Counted from the first letter of the stretch, positions 33,460 through 46,363 are shown. The stretch is DNA of 64,000 nucleotides from Agriotes lineatus (GCA_940337035.1 OW679202.1:44347763-44411762), one strand, 5' to 3'. The notes: a model not told the origin generated them from the letters alone. Program-made: numbers and translations.

Positions 33460-34097
33460 TGGTTAGACTTATTAAAGCGCGGTTCATCAGGCTGATGATT
33501 CTGTACTTTTCACAGTTTTTACCGTTAGCTTGCTTTGGAATTGATATAAATGTTAGGAATAGTTTTAACGAAGACAGTTAAGTTCTACTTCGTGGAGCAG
33601 ATGGAAAAACAATCAACGCAATATTACTCTTATGTAAAGGCTCCAACTGCAGTTTGTTACCGCACAAACACGACTTTACGACATAATCGGGAAATATACC
33701 TAAAATACACGGCTCTAGCTCTGTTACGATGGCGGTAAGAAAAGTTGCTCCAGCTAGAAGAACTCAGTCGGGAGGGCGGGTTCTTTACGACCTTTTAGTT
33801 AAGGCTGTACTTCGGTGCGAGAGGTACAAGATGTTCAATAATAATTGAAGCGCCACCACATTCGGAATAGATCGGGACAACAAAATCAACACAGGGGAAC
33901 GCACTCTTGAATGTGGAAGTAAATGCGTCACCTTTCTACTTCTATCTTTGCAGAATTTGGTCGACGATCCACGAACAACACTAACTTACCTTTCAAAAAT
34001 AACTCATTGGTGCAGCTGCTAAATTCCTTTTACAACAGAAAAATATACACATGGCGTATGCAATTATCATAAACAACAAATGAAAAGCATAAGTACT
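33460..34097. other. No gene seen
   Basis: Unique-looking sequence with no long frame and no repeat I recognise. Confidence 0.45.
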
Positions 34098-34110
34098 TAA
34101 CAATGGACTC

Positions 34111-34720
34111 AAGATCATACAGATTACAAAGTACTGGCCACTGGATGACCACAACTAATAATCTAAGACATGGCAAGATCATGTCACACATCAACAACCC
34201 AATATTAGAAATGGGTTCTGATCTTATAATCAAAGCCTATGACTTTGAAAAGAACTTTACTGTACACACAAGTTGGGATCCGGACCAACTACCAACTCCA
34301 ACAAATAAGAACATCATTTTTTACACTGATGGATCTAAGTTTGAAGGGGGTACAGGCTCCGGTGTGTACAGTACCAGTCCTAGAACCAACGAAAAAGTCA
34401 GTCTAGGAAAGTTTTGTAACATCTTTCAGGCTGAAGTACAAGCTATTAACGTATGCGCAAACATCAGCATAGAAAAGAAGCTTCTCAATCGAGACATACA
34501 CATTCTCTCAGACAGTCAGGCAGCACTGAAAGCTCTAAACGCTTTCAGTACTTCATCGAGACTGGTCAAGGAATGCAAATCCAAACTTCAAACCTTAAGC
34601 CTGGGAAATACAGTAAAATTATGCTGGATCCCAGGTCACCAAGGTATTGAAGGAAACGAAAAGGCGGACAAGCTCGCAAAAGAAGCAGCCCATAATGCAA
34701 TGACCTGGCCTAAGCATTAA
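34111..34720 (+). pseudogene. RNase H domain of the truncated non-LTR element
   Basis: About 200 codons are open; the ATG at 34103 lies in the target duplication, not in the element. RNase HI motifs are intact: IIFYTDGSKFEGG, FQAEVQAIN, ILSDSQAALKAL and WIPGHQGIEGNEKADKLA. The frame stops at 34720 beside a run of nine A (34720-34728); past it, another frame continues with LRWRNYNQATHCKRLL and HLVSLLTGTGAFR, the expected C-terminus. It is a dead-on-arrival fragment even though the domain looks complete. Confidence 0.8.
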
Positions 34721-34962
34721 AAAAAAACCAAGCCCTCTCAGCCATTAATGAATGGGTCAATACCGCACACCAACTAAGGTGGAGAAACTACAATCAAGCA
34801 ACACACTGCAAAAGATTGCTAAAAACTCCGAATCCACAAACCACCAAAACCCTGTTGAGACTGAACAGAACTCGAATCAAGCACTTAGTCAGTCTACTAA
34901 CAGGCACTGGAGCATTCAGAGAATTTATGCACAGTCGTGGAATCTAAATCTAAATCTAAATC
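34111..34962 (+). mobile_element. 5'-truncated non-LTR copy with target duplication
   Basis: An 852-bp insert flanked by the 13-bp repeat taacaatggactc (34098-34110 and 34963-34975). It ends in about four units of a six-base tail (aatcta). It keeps only the 3' end of an element: RNase H and the C-terminal domain. This is the typical product of incomplete target-primed reverse transcription. Confidence 0.85.
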
Positions 34963-34975
34963 TAACAATGGACTC

Positions 34976-36790
34976 TATTGCAATAATAAACTATGTAGAT
35001 GACAATGAAGAAGATTTAGAATAAATATAACAACACCGACATGGGTTAGTGAGAGTTAAATTAAATTGCGTAACACCTTAACTTAGTTAAAAGCCGTAAA
35101 CTTGACTGTAAATACATAATGTGGCTCAAAAACGAAACTGCCACGACGTTACGTTAAACAGTAACAAAAAAATATGACTGTAATTCTAATAATAAATGTA
35201 ATAAATGTAACAATACGCAAAATTGTTCAACACTTTTGAACGGGATATTACGTCCACTGTACGCTATACACGATAAATTTAGTACATAAATGGGTTACCT
35301 GAAGGAGTTTAGTTTACTGCGGTCGACGTGCGGAAGAATTGTAGGTGATCGATTCTCCCAAATAAACTGCCCCAAAATGCCTGAAGAAAAGAACGATCGG
35401 GAGACCACACGATGTTGGCGGGATGCGGGAACAAGGCCTTGATGATGTTTGCCACAGCCGGCGTTGCGAAGACGACATCTCCAGAACGGGCCAAAACGTA
35501 CGGAACTTCCAATACTTTCAACGTGCGAGATACGACATGACGTCTTATTTAAGTTAGTGCTGGTATTTTTAGGAGTCCGTTAAATGATCCGCCGTAGCGA
35601 TAATTTAAGGGTCTTGCAACGCTCACGGTAATAGACTCCGACTACACTAACTTTCTTGCTTCACTTAAACCCCAACAGCTAATGTACCCATCAAAACGAA
35701 CACCAAGGGTTGTCACAAAAACGAAACAGTTCTATTCCTTCAGAAGGCATTCCGGTAGGTTTAATGGTTCCTGAGAAAGCACCAAAAATTAACGAAAGCA
35801 CACTGATAATTCGGAAAGCGGAATTACAAGGGCACCCAGGTCACACATATGTCTTTTGTCAACCAAAGCTTGATAGCTTAAGCCGAGATCTCAACAACCA
35901 ACGGCGGTCACGCAAACGCGTGACTTAGCTCTTTCCTTGTTTAGATTAAGCGAAAAACCAAGAGCCGTGCGGAAAATTCCAACAAGCTGATGTCATTTCT
36001 GACCAAGCAATTCGCTCGAGCTCGGGGCTTAAGCCTGTCTGAACAACAAGAAATTCTGAGAAGGCGACGATAAAGCACAAAGCATATGGGAATAAATTGC
36101 GTCACCCCAAATAGGAATAAAGCTTGTATTTATAATAGCAGCGTACGAAAAATTGAATCTCGATGAATATACAAGAACTACGATGCGTTGATATACGGGC
36201 TAAGCAGAAATAAGGTTCGTGCAAAATAAAGGTTTGAGTACATCGTTGAACTACAAACATAACTTACGTGAATCGGGAAAATGCTAAGATTTGGGCTAAA
36301 AATACGAAAAGTTCCAGCTCCGGGAAATTGTTCTAACAAGTTATTAAAACTGCAACTGCCGATGAACTTGGTTTTCATTTGTTAAAATAGTTTTGGGGAG
36401 TTGCAACAAGTTTGATAAGAGAATTATTCAATTTATGAATAAATATCGGATTTGTTGTCATTGTCTTTTTATACCTTACGGACTTTGGACGAGAGAGTTG
36501 AACAAGAAACGTAAATGACATAAAGGACAACACAAATTCCGAAATGGAAGTTCTGATTAGAAGAGCCAAAGCAGAGTTCGAGAAAATGATCTTCTGAAAA
36601 AATGGTGAGTGATGTATTTTAAAACATCCTTAAACTGGCCGCAGCATTTTCATTCAAACAAACAAGGTAATTACGCTCAACAGATTGGAAACCGCAAAAA
36701 TGAAGCTTTAAACGCAAAGTAAATTCAAGTGTTCTGATGCTATTTTCAGGGACTGGGAAAAATAAGGAATCATTGGGGAGTGTCAAATGA
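34976..36790. other. Unassigned stretch
   Basis: About 1.8 kb with more even base composition than its surroundings. Short frames at 35309-35521 (-) and 35710-35928 (+) have no family match I can name. A scrap near 36540-36600 (EMEVLIRRAKAEFEKM) resembles a non-LTR linker. It may include the decayed gag/protease end of the BEL/Pao relic that follows; that is inference. Confidence 0.35.
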
Positions 36791-38181
36791 CTAAAGGAAA
36801 GGAGCAAATCCAGCCCACAATCGTTCAGTATTTAAGGAAGAAAGCCCAATGCGACCAGTATGTCCTATCTTTGATGCACCTTGCCAGGGTAGAAGTAACC
36901 GTTCCCTTAACTATTGCATGGAAAAAGGTTCAGACTTACTGAAGTTAATTCTCATCATTCTACTTTGCTTTCGAAGAAAAAGATTGGAGTAACCTGTAAC
37001 ATCCGCAAGTTCGGAATTTCCAGAAGTACCTTCGGTGGGCAAATGATAAGGAAAAAAAACGTTGACATTTTCCGACACCGAATAGTTATTTGCGCACTCC
37101 ATTTGTTTTGGCCTTAGCTCTTGATTATCATTTGGAATTTGTTTCAAATGAGCAAGAGAATATACATAGCGAAACTGTAAAAGCAGTCTCTTTCTATCGA
37201 CAACAACCTGTTTTCGCTTGACACAGAAGATTATCACTTCCTCAAGAAAGAAGTCACTTGAATACTTGCAGATGCAAATATACAGCTTCGAAAATGGGAA
37301 TCAAATCTTCAAGTGCCAGAAGGCAATCATTTAACAACAGTTTTGGGATTGTTCTAGAAGAAATTATCAGACAAACGTTATTGTCAACCGCCAAAGAAAC
37401 AGGAATATTCAAGATCACTATGAGACTCGTTCTTCTCTATTGCAGCACAAATATTCGATCCAGTTGGATTCACCTATCCTGCTGTACATGAGGTCAGATT
37501 CATGCCTTAGCAAAGCTGAATAATACAGATTGGATGGAACCACCAAGAAAATGTGAAGTCTTAAAATGGCTTTCCAATATTGATGATCCCAAGCAAAATT
37601 AGCATTTCAAAAAATGATTTTTAAACCAACGAAGTCTCGGGCAATATTAAAGTTCAATTGTTCCAAACGAAATTAAAGCTTTGTCTATTGGCCAAGAAAA
37701 AAGAAAAAGGTTATAATTCCAAGACTGGAATTCCTCGAATGCCGCGTTGGAGAGCGACTGTTGAAGGAAGTCAGCAGGCCATTGAATTATACTGAAGCTT
37801 TCCACTCTTGCTGGAGTGACTCCTCCACAGCTTTGGCATGCATCAAAAGAGATGAGAATTCGAGCACATTCAATGGGAATTGGGTTCAGGAAATAAACTT
37901 TATAGTTCTAAAGATATACGGTGCCCCAACAACCAAGAGGATGTTTTCCCATTGCATTAACAGTATCAAAGTGGTGGGAGAGGCCAACCTGGCTGATTTC
38001 CATGGAAAGAAGAGATATTTCAGTTCTGCCCAACGCAAGTATTGAAAACTCACTAAGATGGTTTTTTGAATATTGGCAATATGTCAAGACCGCTACATGG
38101 ATAAGAAAATTAATTATCATTTTCAAACAACAAGTAGAGAAAACACTCCATGGTCTTATTACATTTGAAGGAATGAAATAG
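36790..38181 (+). pseudogene. BEL/Pao LTR-retrotransposon pol relic
   Basis: Degenerate frames follow the order of a BEL/Pao RT: VFKEESPMRPV...FDAPC and SLNYCMEKGSDL (36820-36945); an IRKFGIS-like helix and IFRHRIVI (about 37000-37090); ILADANIQLRKWESN and TTVLGL (37260-37350); IAAQIFDPVGF (about 37435-37475); CWSDSSTALACIKRDE (37815-37860); GEANLADF; and SLRWFFEYWQYVKTATW...GLITFEGMK (38050-38180). Stops and frameshifts are many. No LTRs or integrase were recognised, so this is a fragment. Confidence 0.7.
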
Positions 38182-38261
38182 GACAAATCACGATAAGCAC
38201 AACCAATTTGGACAATGGAATCAGTAAATGATCTTTTCCTCATATTAGTCGGAAAGGAGAT

Positions 38262-38278
38262 GGGGGGGGGGGGGGGGG
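38262..38278 (+). repeat. Run of 17 G
   Basis: An unbroken G homopolymer. Homopolymer length is error-prone in assemblies. Confidence 0.9.
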
Positions 38279-38399
38279 TATGATGAATCTTCTGTGTCTT
38301 TGTAAAATAAAAAGTAGTCGTGAAAGACTTGTAAAAACAAACTTTGCCCTGTGTTGGTAAATCAGTCTCTTGGTCTTTGCTGCTCAGGTAATTTAAGTT

Positions 38400-38830
38400 T
38401 GAGACAGAGCTGCTATTTTTGGGTAGATTGTAGGCCCGGCTCTCACAACTGTCATTAAACAACTCTTCCACGTATTGCTTCCATCCGGATTAATTTCTTT
38501 ACTATCAAATTGTTCTCTCCATCCTAGTGTCATGCCTTCCTTTCCAGATATCTATCTTCGTATATCTCTCTCGCTAGCTTGTGCTGCCTTAATGCCTTTC
38601 TATGATGTTCTTTGTACCTTTCCAAATCTCTCTTTTTATAGTTTCGTCTAATTTGCATGAGTTCTACAAAGTCTTTAGTCGTGTGTGGCTGTTTCATTTA
38701 TCTTTCGGTTTTTAGGATGTCTTTTGTTGCCGAGATAAGGATATTTTTGGTTTTATTCCATATACATATATTTAATATTCTGGCTGTGCTGTGAGAAGTA
38801 ACTGAATCTGATTTTTATTTATATTGAATA
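38400..38830 (-). pseudogene. Non-LTR linker fragment between endonuclease and RT
   Basis: On - I read MKQPHTTKDFVELMQIRRNY, RDLERYKEHHRKALRQHKLA and QYVEELFNDSCES, which fit the basic linker between endonuclease and RT in many insect elements. No catalytic motif is present. Confidence 0.55.
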
Positions 38831-38839
38831 TTGTATTAT

Positions 38840-41420
38840 TATTTTGTAAATCAGGAAATGAAACAAAGAAACCAACAATAAAATTCATCTCTGTGTAATT
38901 GTACGGTGCAAGATAAAATATTGTTAAGAGCCTTTAATTTCTTCCTTTCAATTTTGACCAACTTTTGTGAAAACTATACATGTCAGATAAAAACTTCACG
39001 GATTAGCTATCTTTATTATAATGTTTTAAACAGTAATACACCTCCAGAAACCACACGGTTCATTGTCTCGACTCCCTGTGTACCAAATCTGTCAAAAAAT
39101 GAAGGTACCACGTATGATTCACATGCCATGGCATACTGAAAACTGTTACAACTCAATATTAAAAAAGATAGAATTAATATGTTCAATTTCTTAAATACCG
39201 TAGAAAATTGATATAACGCAGTTTTTAAACTGCAGTTATTAGAACGAAAAAAAAGTTTAGAGACAATAACTGATAAGCATTAATATAAATTCAACATTGT
39301 CTGAAAGGCTGTAGGTTAGCTTTGCTTTGAAAATCTGTTAAACCAAGAATCCAGATATTAATTAGTCTGCATTATATTACATTACAGTTTCAAAATTCTG
39401 CATGATAATAATATCAACAGAAGGACACTTTGTTAAATGTATGTATAATAAACGGCAGACGACGGAGTCATAAAAAATGTTCTCCTATAAATTCTAATAA
39501 CTGTCATTCCGGAATTAACTTCGTGTTGAATGCACAGTTTGGTGGTAGGGCTTATAAAGGTACAGATTTGCTAATATATTTAGTAATTTATATCTTTCAT
39601 TGCTGTACCTTTAAAACCTGTTTTAAACATTATTTAAAACTTGTGTCCCAATTTCTCAGTTTTATTTATGACTTCCAGAGCAACGCTTTAAAAAATGTCC
39701 TAGAATTATCGATAAAGCACCAGTCTTGCGTGAGGGTTTAAAGGTACGACCAGATCATGTTTACGAGGTGTAGCTATTTAATAAAGGCGGTCGCGCAGTT
39801 TAGATATTTTATTCTATAAATATTAAAAATTCGATTTTAGCCCCTTCGAAGTAGTTACCTTTAGCATTTGCATACCGCTCCACATGCCGCTATTGGCGAC
39901 ATAGGAAAAGTGAGAATGTCTCTTACTCTATTAATACTTTGCAAAATTTTTCACGTTCTACTTTCACATAGGAAATACTTATGCGATACAAGTAATGAGG
40001 AATATATATCTTACACAATGTTATACTTAAATGTTATAACATTACTGGTTAGGCAATGTACCTCTAATGAATTTATGAGATAGCATGTTGCTTAGTGATT
40101 ACACCTCGTACCTTTGCAATACTCTTGTTACAAAGATTGACATAGCAGAATTTAAAACACATTATATTGCACAAATCTTGTACAATATTTTTATTTGGTA
40201 TAATTTCAAAACGAGTTTTAATATTTATTCGCGCAATATAAGGAGTGATTCTTGAACATCAGTATTTATTATTGCATTTTCCATAATTATATTTAATTGT
40301 AAAGCATTAGAATTAATAATTTACGTAATTCGTAGTTAAAAGGTAAGTTTCTAGGTATTTGCTATTGACAGCTAACGGACAAAGGAAACATGTTGGATTT
40401 GTAAGGTCAATAAATCTAAAGGCTATTGCGCAGGAGAATATTTTCAAATTTCGAAATCAAACCGTGAAAGACGTGTCATGCTCTTTGTGTTAGAAGCTAC
40501 GTACATATATACGTACATTTGGAAACAATTCCATTCGTTTTTACATTTTACAATAATATTTCAATTACAATAAGGAAGATAATATGAAACTTCGTTCCTA
40601 TAATACATTTCTATGCTATCCGAAAGCCGACACTTTTTAGATGGCAAATATGATCTTTAGATGACATGTAAGACGAATATCGGGCTATCTGCACCGACCT
40701 GGACGTCCCACGATGCTCTAGACAAGGTGTCGTTGCCGGCCTGCTGATAGTTAGGCCCAAATCTGCACTAGAACCCACGTGGATGTCGGCTGCAACCTCG
40801 ATGACCTTTTAGATCGCTTTCATTGAAGCTGGTGGCCTTATTATAGGGCTCCGCTGCACCACACGTACACTGTTCTCTTATACACTTGTACACTTATAAA
40901 ACTGGCTGGACCTCCATAAAATAACATCGAAATATCCTGCTTACACTGGAGCAAATTGATGCCTCGTATCTATCTGTGGCGGAAGCCCAATGTAAAGGAA
41001 AACTTTCACAAATCACCCAGGACACACTCTCTCAATAAAACACAACTTCTAGTCAACTTGGGTATTTAATAGAACATAAAAATCACTTATACTGCGGGAG
41101 CTTGGTAAAAATATAACTAACCTCTAGAAGAAGCTGCCCCCAATTGTCTTGTTTACAGTTTTTTGTTTTAGTTGCATGAAATGAAAAGCCTTCTCTGATT
41201 TTTATTTGTTTTTACACAAAGATAATGTTATTTTAAAAACATCATATTATCAATTATTTACAAGGCCTAAGCTATTTTATAACAAATCGGCACTTAAAAT
41301 TATTACCTTTACTGGACATTCTTATGCTAAATATATTTTTTGTTGGTTATGTTACAAATTACTAATAATTATTATTTGACATATAGGGCTACTAAAATGT
41401 GATCATAACAATATTTTTCT
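38840..41420. other. AT-rich spacer, no gene seen
   Basis: Short open frames only, without motifs. A slightly GC-richer patch at 40680-41000 contains ttattatagggc, which could be a TATA-like site, but nothing downstream supports a gene. Confidence 0.45.
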
Positions 41421-41429
41421 TGTTGTTCC

Positions 41430-41610
41430 TTCCTTGTGCATGATACTTATGCGGCTAAACCATCTTATCTGACTTTCTTCCATAGTTGTTGTTTTGGATT
41501 TTATTTCTACGTTTGTTATATGGATCGTATTTTTAATTTTGCTCATAATAGTTTTTCCTGTTATTTTTCTGAGGAATTTAATTTTCGTACTATGTCAGGA
41601 CATTTTTAAA
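41430..41610 (-). pseudogene. Non-LTR C-terminal fragment
   Basis: On - KLNFLRKITGKTIMSKIKNT, then TTTMEESQIRWFSRI matches the tail motif FLR...GKTR.D.IRN......I.E.QLRWFGHI. It has no companion domains. Confidence 0.55.
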
Positions 41611-41829
41611 TTCAATGATTATGCTACCCGTTTTGGAGTATTTTCTGTTCAAAGATTACGACTTCACTTGTATATAGGGTTTCCAGTCATATTTCTACGT
41701 GTATTAGTTCGTTAAGTTGTGTGCCAGCAGCTATAACGGCCGCTGTAATTGTCTGTGGTTCATAATTACTCTTGTTGGCTTACTTGGAATTTTGAGATTT
41801 AGCACACAGCTTTTCTAGAAGTTCGAGTC

Positions 41830-42830
41830 GTCTTGCTTGCATCTGGGCAGTCTCATCAATTTGTAGCGTACTTTATGCATCGACTTCAAAACAGAGTTCA
41901 TGGGAGCAAGCGAGTGGTATTCGCTCCATTGCAGTTTGCCCCGCCAGTTTCTGGTCCTTCAGCAGCGCAGCCCGAGCGTCGGTCCGTCGGTTTGAGTCAG
42001 TTAGTCACCGTCCGCCACTGCAGGCAGTCGATATAGTATGATCTGGTCGCCGTTCCGCGCCCGATCGGGCGCGGAGGCGGCTTGTCTTTGTGAAATTCTT
42101 GACGGGCCGTGACAGTGAAAAGTCGTACTTTTGGGAACTTTAGTGCATGTCGTTATCGATGACCGCCGCCGCTCGCTCCTCGTCGAAAGCCTGTATGGCA
42201 ATTTGGTCCGCCACGTGGTCGGGATTCCATTGAGCGTGCGATATATAGGTCTCGCATTTCTCTTTGCTGCTCAGGCGAGCTCTGTTTTTTCCCCTGAAAA
42301 TAAGGGGGTGTCTTCGGACATCGTACACATCAAGTCATAGCCCGATTATTCTAGCGTTTTGTATTCGACCGACGCAGCCAGGCAAAGCTGCTTAATTAAG
42401 GTAGAGCATTATACTTGCAATTAATCATTTATGAGTTTGCAATTAATCATTCATGCTTACAAACCAGCAGACGGCTCGCGATATACTTGTAATTAATCAT
42501 TTATAATGACATATAAGCCGTTTAGCTTTGGATTTCGCCAAGGTGTAAAGTCTCCATTTGCTTCCTGGTTTCTCTATGGGCTTACCTTTGTATTTCGTAC
42601 TGGTTGAGGAAACCGGGTAGCGCCCTATTCAATTTTGTCGCTGTTTACTGTCCCTGTCCCTTAGGCCGTTGCCCGTAGGTAATCTCGCTCCACTGATGTT
42701 TAGCCGGCATATCTTGTTACGGGCAGGGCAGTGGTCTTAGGTGAGTCATCGTCCCGATTATGAGAAATATCGTCCGCGCTGGCCGTCTAACTTCTACGTG
42801 ACTTTTGTATGAGCCGGCGCGGTGTCGTAA
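41830..42830. other. GC-richer unclassified patch
   Basis: It contains a perfect 22-bp palindrome at 42054-42075 (centre gatc, GC-rich arms), a TATA-like gatatatagg near 42240, and three copies of attaatcattyat (about 42420, 42442, 42495). No convincing ORF. It could be part of a solo LTR, a promoter region or an unknown element. Confidence 0.4.
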
Positions 42831-43079
42831 AAGACGTTTTAGACCGTAACAACTATTTAAATTCTTCTGATTGCGTTTTTCTGTTGGTAGCTATGATTCC
42901 AACTCATATGTTGGGGAAGGGACAGCAATATTTTTGCAAATATTTTAGTACTTTTTTCATCAAGATTTTTTTAAATTTTAATTCTTTTTCTACCTATTAA
43001 CATTCTGTTTGTATTGCTTTGGTTCACATTTATATTAACTCTCTTTTCTTAATCTTTACCACTTTTTTCAACTTTCGCT

Positions 43080-44460
43080 ATTAATACCATATCATCTGCG
43101 TAGCATATTTCAGCTATTCTCATAGTTTCTATGTTTCAGTATCCATACTGCTCGTGTCTTCTTTTGCTCTTTCTAGGCTTCCTTTAGGAACAGTGAGAAT
43201 ATAAGTGGGTTTAATTTGCATCTCTGCTGAATCTCTTCAGTAGTTCCACATATCTTTTATTCTTCTTGCCGTGTTCTTACATAGCTCTTTATATTTTCGT
43301 ACATGTCTTACGTCTCCTCTTTTTACAACAACCCTTCAACTTTTTGGTGTATTTTCTTTTCCATTCAGTCAAAATTCATTTTGATTGTCTTTTAGAGTTT
43401 CCTCCAGTTTCTTCTCTATTTTTTGTTGAGTGATTCTTGCAAAAAGTTGTTCAACTGCGCTGTGCAGTACAATGCACCTGTAATTCTGGCATACTTTTGA
43501 GTCGCGCTTTTTAAAGATAAATATTATTATACCAATTCTACAGTCTTCCGGTACTTTTCCCGTTCTTACTACTTTGTTGAAGATGTTCTTTATTAATTCG
43601 ATTTCTTCTTCTGGTATTGCTTTCAACACTTCTGGTGCTATTTAGTCTTGGTTAGGCACTTTTTTTGCTTTCGTTTTTATTTTCACCTTTGTGATCTCAT
43701 TGCCTTGTTCTTGTTCTTGTACACTTTGTATGCTGGCTAATTTTATTTTCGTCGTATTTACCGTGTGCCGTGTCCTTACATACCATTTAGGTTTTAAAAA
43801 CACTGTTTCCGTCGTTCTTCTTCTTCTGTCATTATTTAGCATCTATTGTCAGCTACGGAAGAAAGTGTGGGTGTTTTTCTGTTTTCCATATTTCTCAGAA
43901 CTTCATACAATAGTTTCCTTGTAAGTGTTCATTCATGATTTTCACGGTTCCTACTTCAGTTGTGTATAATCATAATTATTTTTATTCTTAGTAGTTAAAT
44001 ATTTTTCCATTTCTCATTCTTTCTTTTTACCGCCATTTTTACTCTATCGTTCCACCAGTTGGTTCTCTCTATATTCTTGTTTGTTATCTTCCAAGTTTTA
44101 CAGCTTTCTTCTATAGTTGCTAGTATTACTTGTTTAAGTTTATATTATAGCTTTTGGGCACGCGTGTCTTTCTCTATACATCTTAACCTTTTTTTAGTGA
44201 CTTTGATATTGTTGTTAACTTGCAAATTATTTAGTTTGGAAGATTTTAATTTTGTATTTGTTCTTTTTGTTTTATTATTTTGCTTTTCCTTCCGTGTGTT
44301 CTTAAGTATCATTGTTAATGGATAATGGTCGCATCCTATCTTTACTTTTCCTTTTTACTTTTATACCTCTTTTTTGTTCTGTTTGCAAGTTCTCTTGCTA
44401 TTTTATGTATTTCTTTGTGCATGAAATTCGCATGTGCAATCACTAATCTAATTTTATGCT
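43080..44460 (-). pseudogene. Non-LTR ORF2 relic: endonuclease end to RT
   Basis: Read on - from 44460: VIAHANFMHKEIHKIA (endonuclease), IGCDHYPLTM (SDH-type motif, about 44310), LATIEESCKTWKIT and RTNWWNDRVKMAV (linker, about 44040-44090), AIPEEEIELIKNIFNKVV...KVPEDCRIGI (43520-43629), FKKRDSKVCQNYR, QRCKLNPLIF and ICYADDMVL (YADD near 43100). Order is correct for one element; stops and shifts are frequent. Confidence 0.75.
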
Positions 44461-45450
44461 TCTTGGATTATTCTAAGGCTTTCGACAACGTGCAGTGGGG
44501 TCGATTTTGAAGTATTTTGAGAGAAATTGCCCTGCCAGAGAACCTGATAACTGTTATAACATCTCTATATAACAACAATATAGCACAGGTTCCTATAGAA
44601 AACGAACATAGCAAACCGTTCAAAGTAGAAAAGGGGAGTTAGACAGATGTGTACTCTTTCACCACTCATATTTAACATTTATGGGAAATAGATAATTAGA
44701 ATGGCCACAGAGGACTGGCATGGGAGAGTGTCGATCGGAGGCATAAACATCTCCAATCTTTACTGTGCGGATGATACAACTTTACTTACAAGCAACGAGC
44801 GAGAAATGGCAGAGTTATTGAATCGTATTGAGAGTTCTAACACTCCAGGACATCGAAATAAAAGATGAAGTTATTTATCTTGATGCCCGTATTACTAACA
44901 AAGGGGCAACCGAATAAGAAATCCGGAGGATTGGTATGGCGAAAGACGCTTTAGGGAAACTAACCAGAATATGGAAAGATGACACCATCCGCAAAGAAAT
45001 GAAACATAGATTAATGAAGGCCCTCATCTTCCCCTTCGAGAGCTATAGTTCAGAATCATGGAAAATGGATGCCGTATGCCAACGGAAAATTGAAGCATTT
45101 GAAATGACTTTGTACCGAAGTATGCTAAGAATTCCTTGAAGGGCACACAGAACTATCATCTCAATCCTTACGGAATTAAATATACAAAACCATGAGTGCT
45201 TACTTCTATCAATCCAACGTTGCATGCTGAAATTTCTTGGACATGTCCTAAGAAAAGATGGTATGGAGAAACTGACCATAAAGGTAAAGGTTGAGGAAAA
45301 GAGGACGAGGGGCAGATCACCTGAAAAGTACATAGACCAACTAATCTTACACACATTCCTATGGCAGAAATTATGAGAGCAACTGACGACAGAGACACAT
45401 GGCGGAATCTGACAACTTTATGAGAGAGCCACGACATTCGAAACCGACCA
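44461..45450 (+). pseudogene. Non-LTR ORF2 relic: RT to C-terminus
   Basis: Starts abruptly with FLDYSKAFDNVQW (RT motif A), then YCADDTTLL (44763-44790), IGMAKDALGKLTRIWKD, FESYSSESWKMD, KIEAFEMTLYRSMLRIP (about 45090-45138), LKFLGHVLRKDGMEKL and KRTRGRSPEKYID. The catalytic pair is kept but frames are broken several times. It abuts the - strand relic head to head at 44460/44461. Confidence 0.75.
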
Positions 45451-45463
45451 ACGACTGTAGAGA

Positions 45464-46040
45464 CTACAGAGAGTAGGAACAACCTTTATAATTTGCATAA
45501 TAAGATTCACCGCAATTAACAAAAATTGGTTTACTATTGGCTAGTTTGGAACATTTAGAGCAGTGACGATCACTACTGCATTTGACACATCTAGCTTGAA
45601 GACGGCAATAATTCTTAGTGTGTTCGTACTGCTGGCAATCTATACATTGGGGAATGGATTTCGGTGTGCGTCTGATTTCAACGGTGATTATAGCATATAA
45701 TAATTTGCTCAACTTAACAATTTCGTTTCCTTGTTCGTTTTTTTTTAATTGTACAGCGCATAAAGCCATTGGTTATTTGTCTTTGTTAAGAACTCTAACA
45801 ACTGTTTGAACGGGCACGTTTCGTATGACCATGTTTAGTGGTTCTTCTTGTGGGTTGTGATAAGTGTGAAATGGCAAATCATGTTCTGTGTAGTATTTAG
45901 ATAAGTTGCGGTAATGTTAGATGTAGGTTACATTGATTTTAAGGCAATCGGTTTTGTGCTGGGTTGTAAATGCTCTAAAGGTTAATTCATTTATATCGGT
46001 TATTGGTAGTTATTTACGTTGTGCAAAAATATTGGCGGAA
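45464..46040 (-). pseudogene. Jockey-type ORF1 (Gag) relic
   Basis: On -: PPIFLHNVNNYQ near 46030, YYTEHDLPFHTY, LNMVIRNVPVQTVVRV, then a 101-codon open stretch 45464-45769 with VEIRRTPKSIPQCIDC. Knuckles: CIDCQQYEHTKNYC (CX2CX4HX4C) and a second Cys/His cluster CVKCSSDRHCSKC; a third is degraded. This matches Jockey-family ORF1. It has stops upstream and no matching ORF2 downstream. Confidence 0.75.
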
Positions 46041-46363
46041 TTTTTGGCTTCTGAGGCTGATCGGAGGAATTTTTATTTAATGGTTCTTCGACTTCTTTGG
46101 GTAAGAAATACCTGTTTTTTTGATAAAGGTGCTATTTCCGAACAGATATATTTTTTATGGTATTTGCTGATGGCTGAAAATGTTCTTTTCGATGATATTC
46201 TTGGAGTGGTAGTTGACTATTGGTTGGTAAGAACCCACTAGGTGAACGGCACTGATATCACTAGGGTTCGGACATGATAACACAATAAATTCACAAAACT
46301 GCGATCGTTCTCGAACCTAAAGATTGAATTAAAAAGTAAAATCTGGTGTGATACACTCACATA

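Noticed and set aside
38262..38278. G run as a regulatory G-quadruplex
   Set aside because: A simple homopolymer with no gene nearby; length may be an assembly artefact. The 11-G run near 51013 was dismissed for the same reason.
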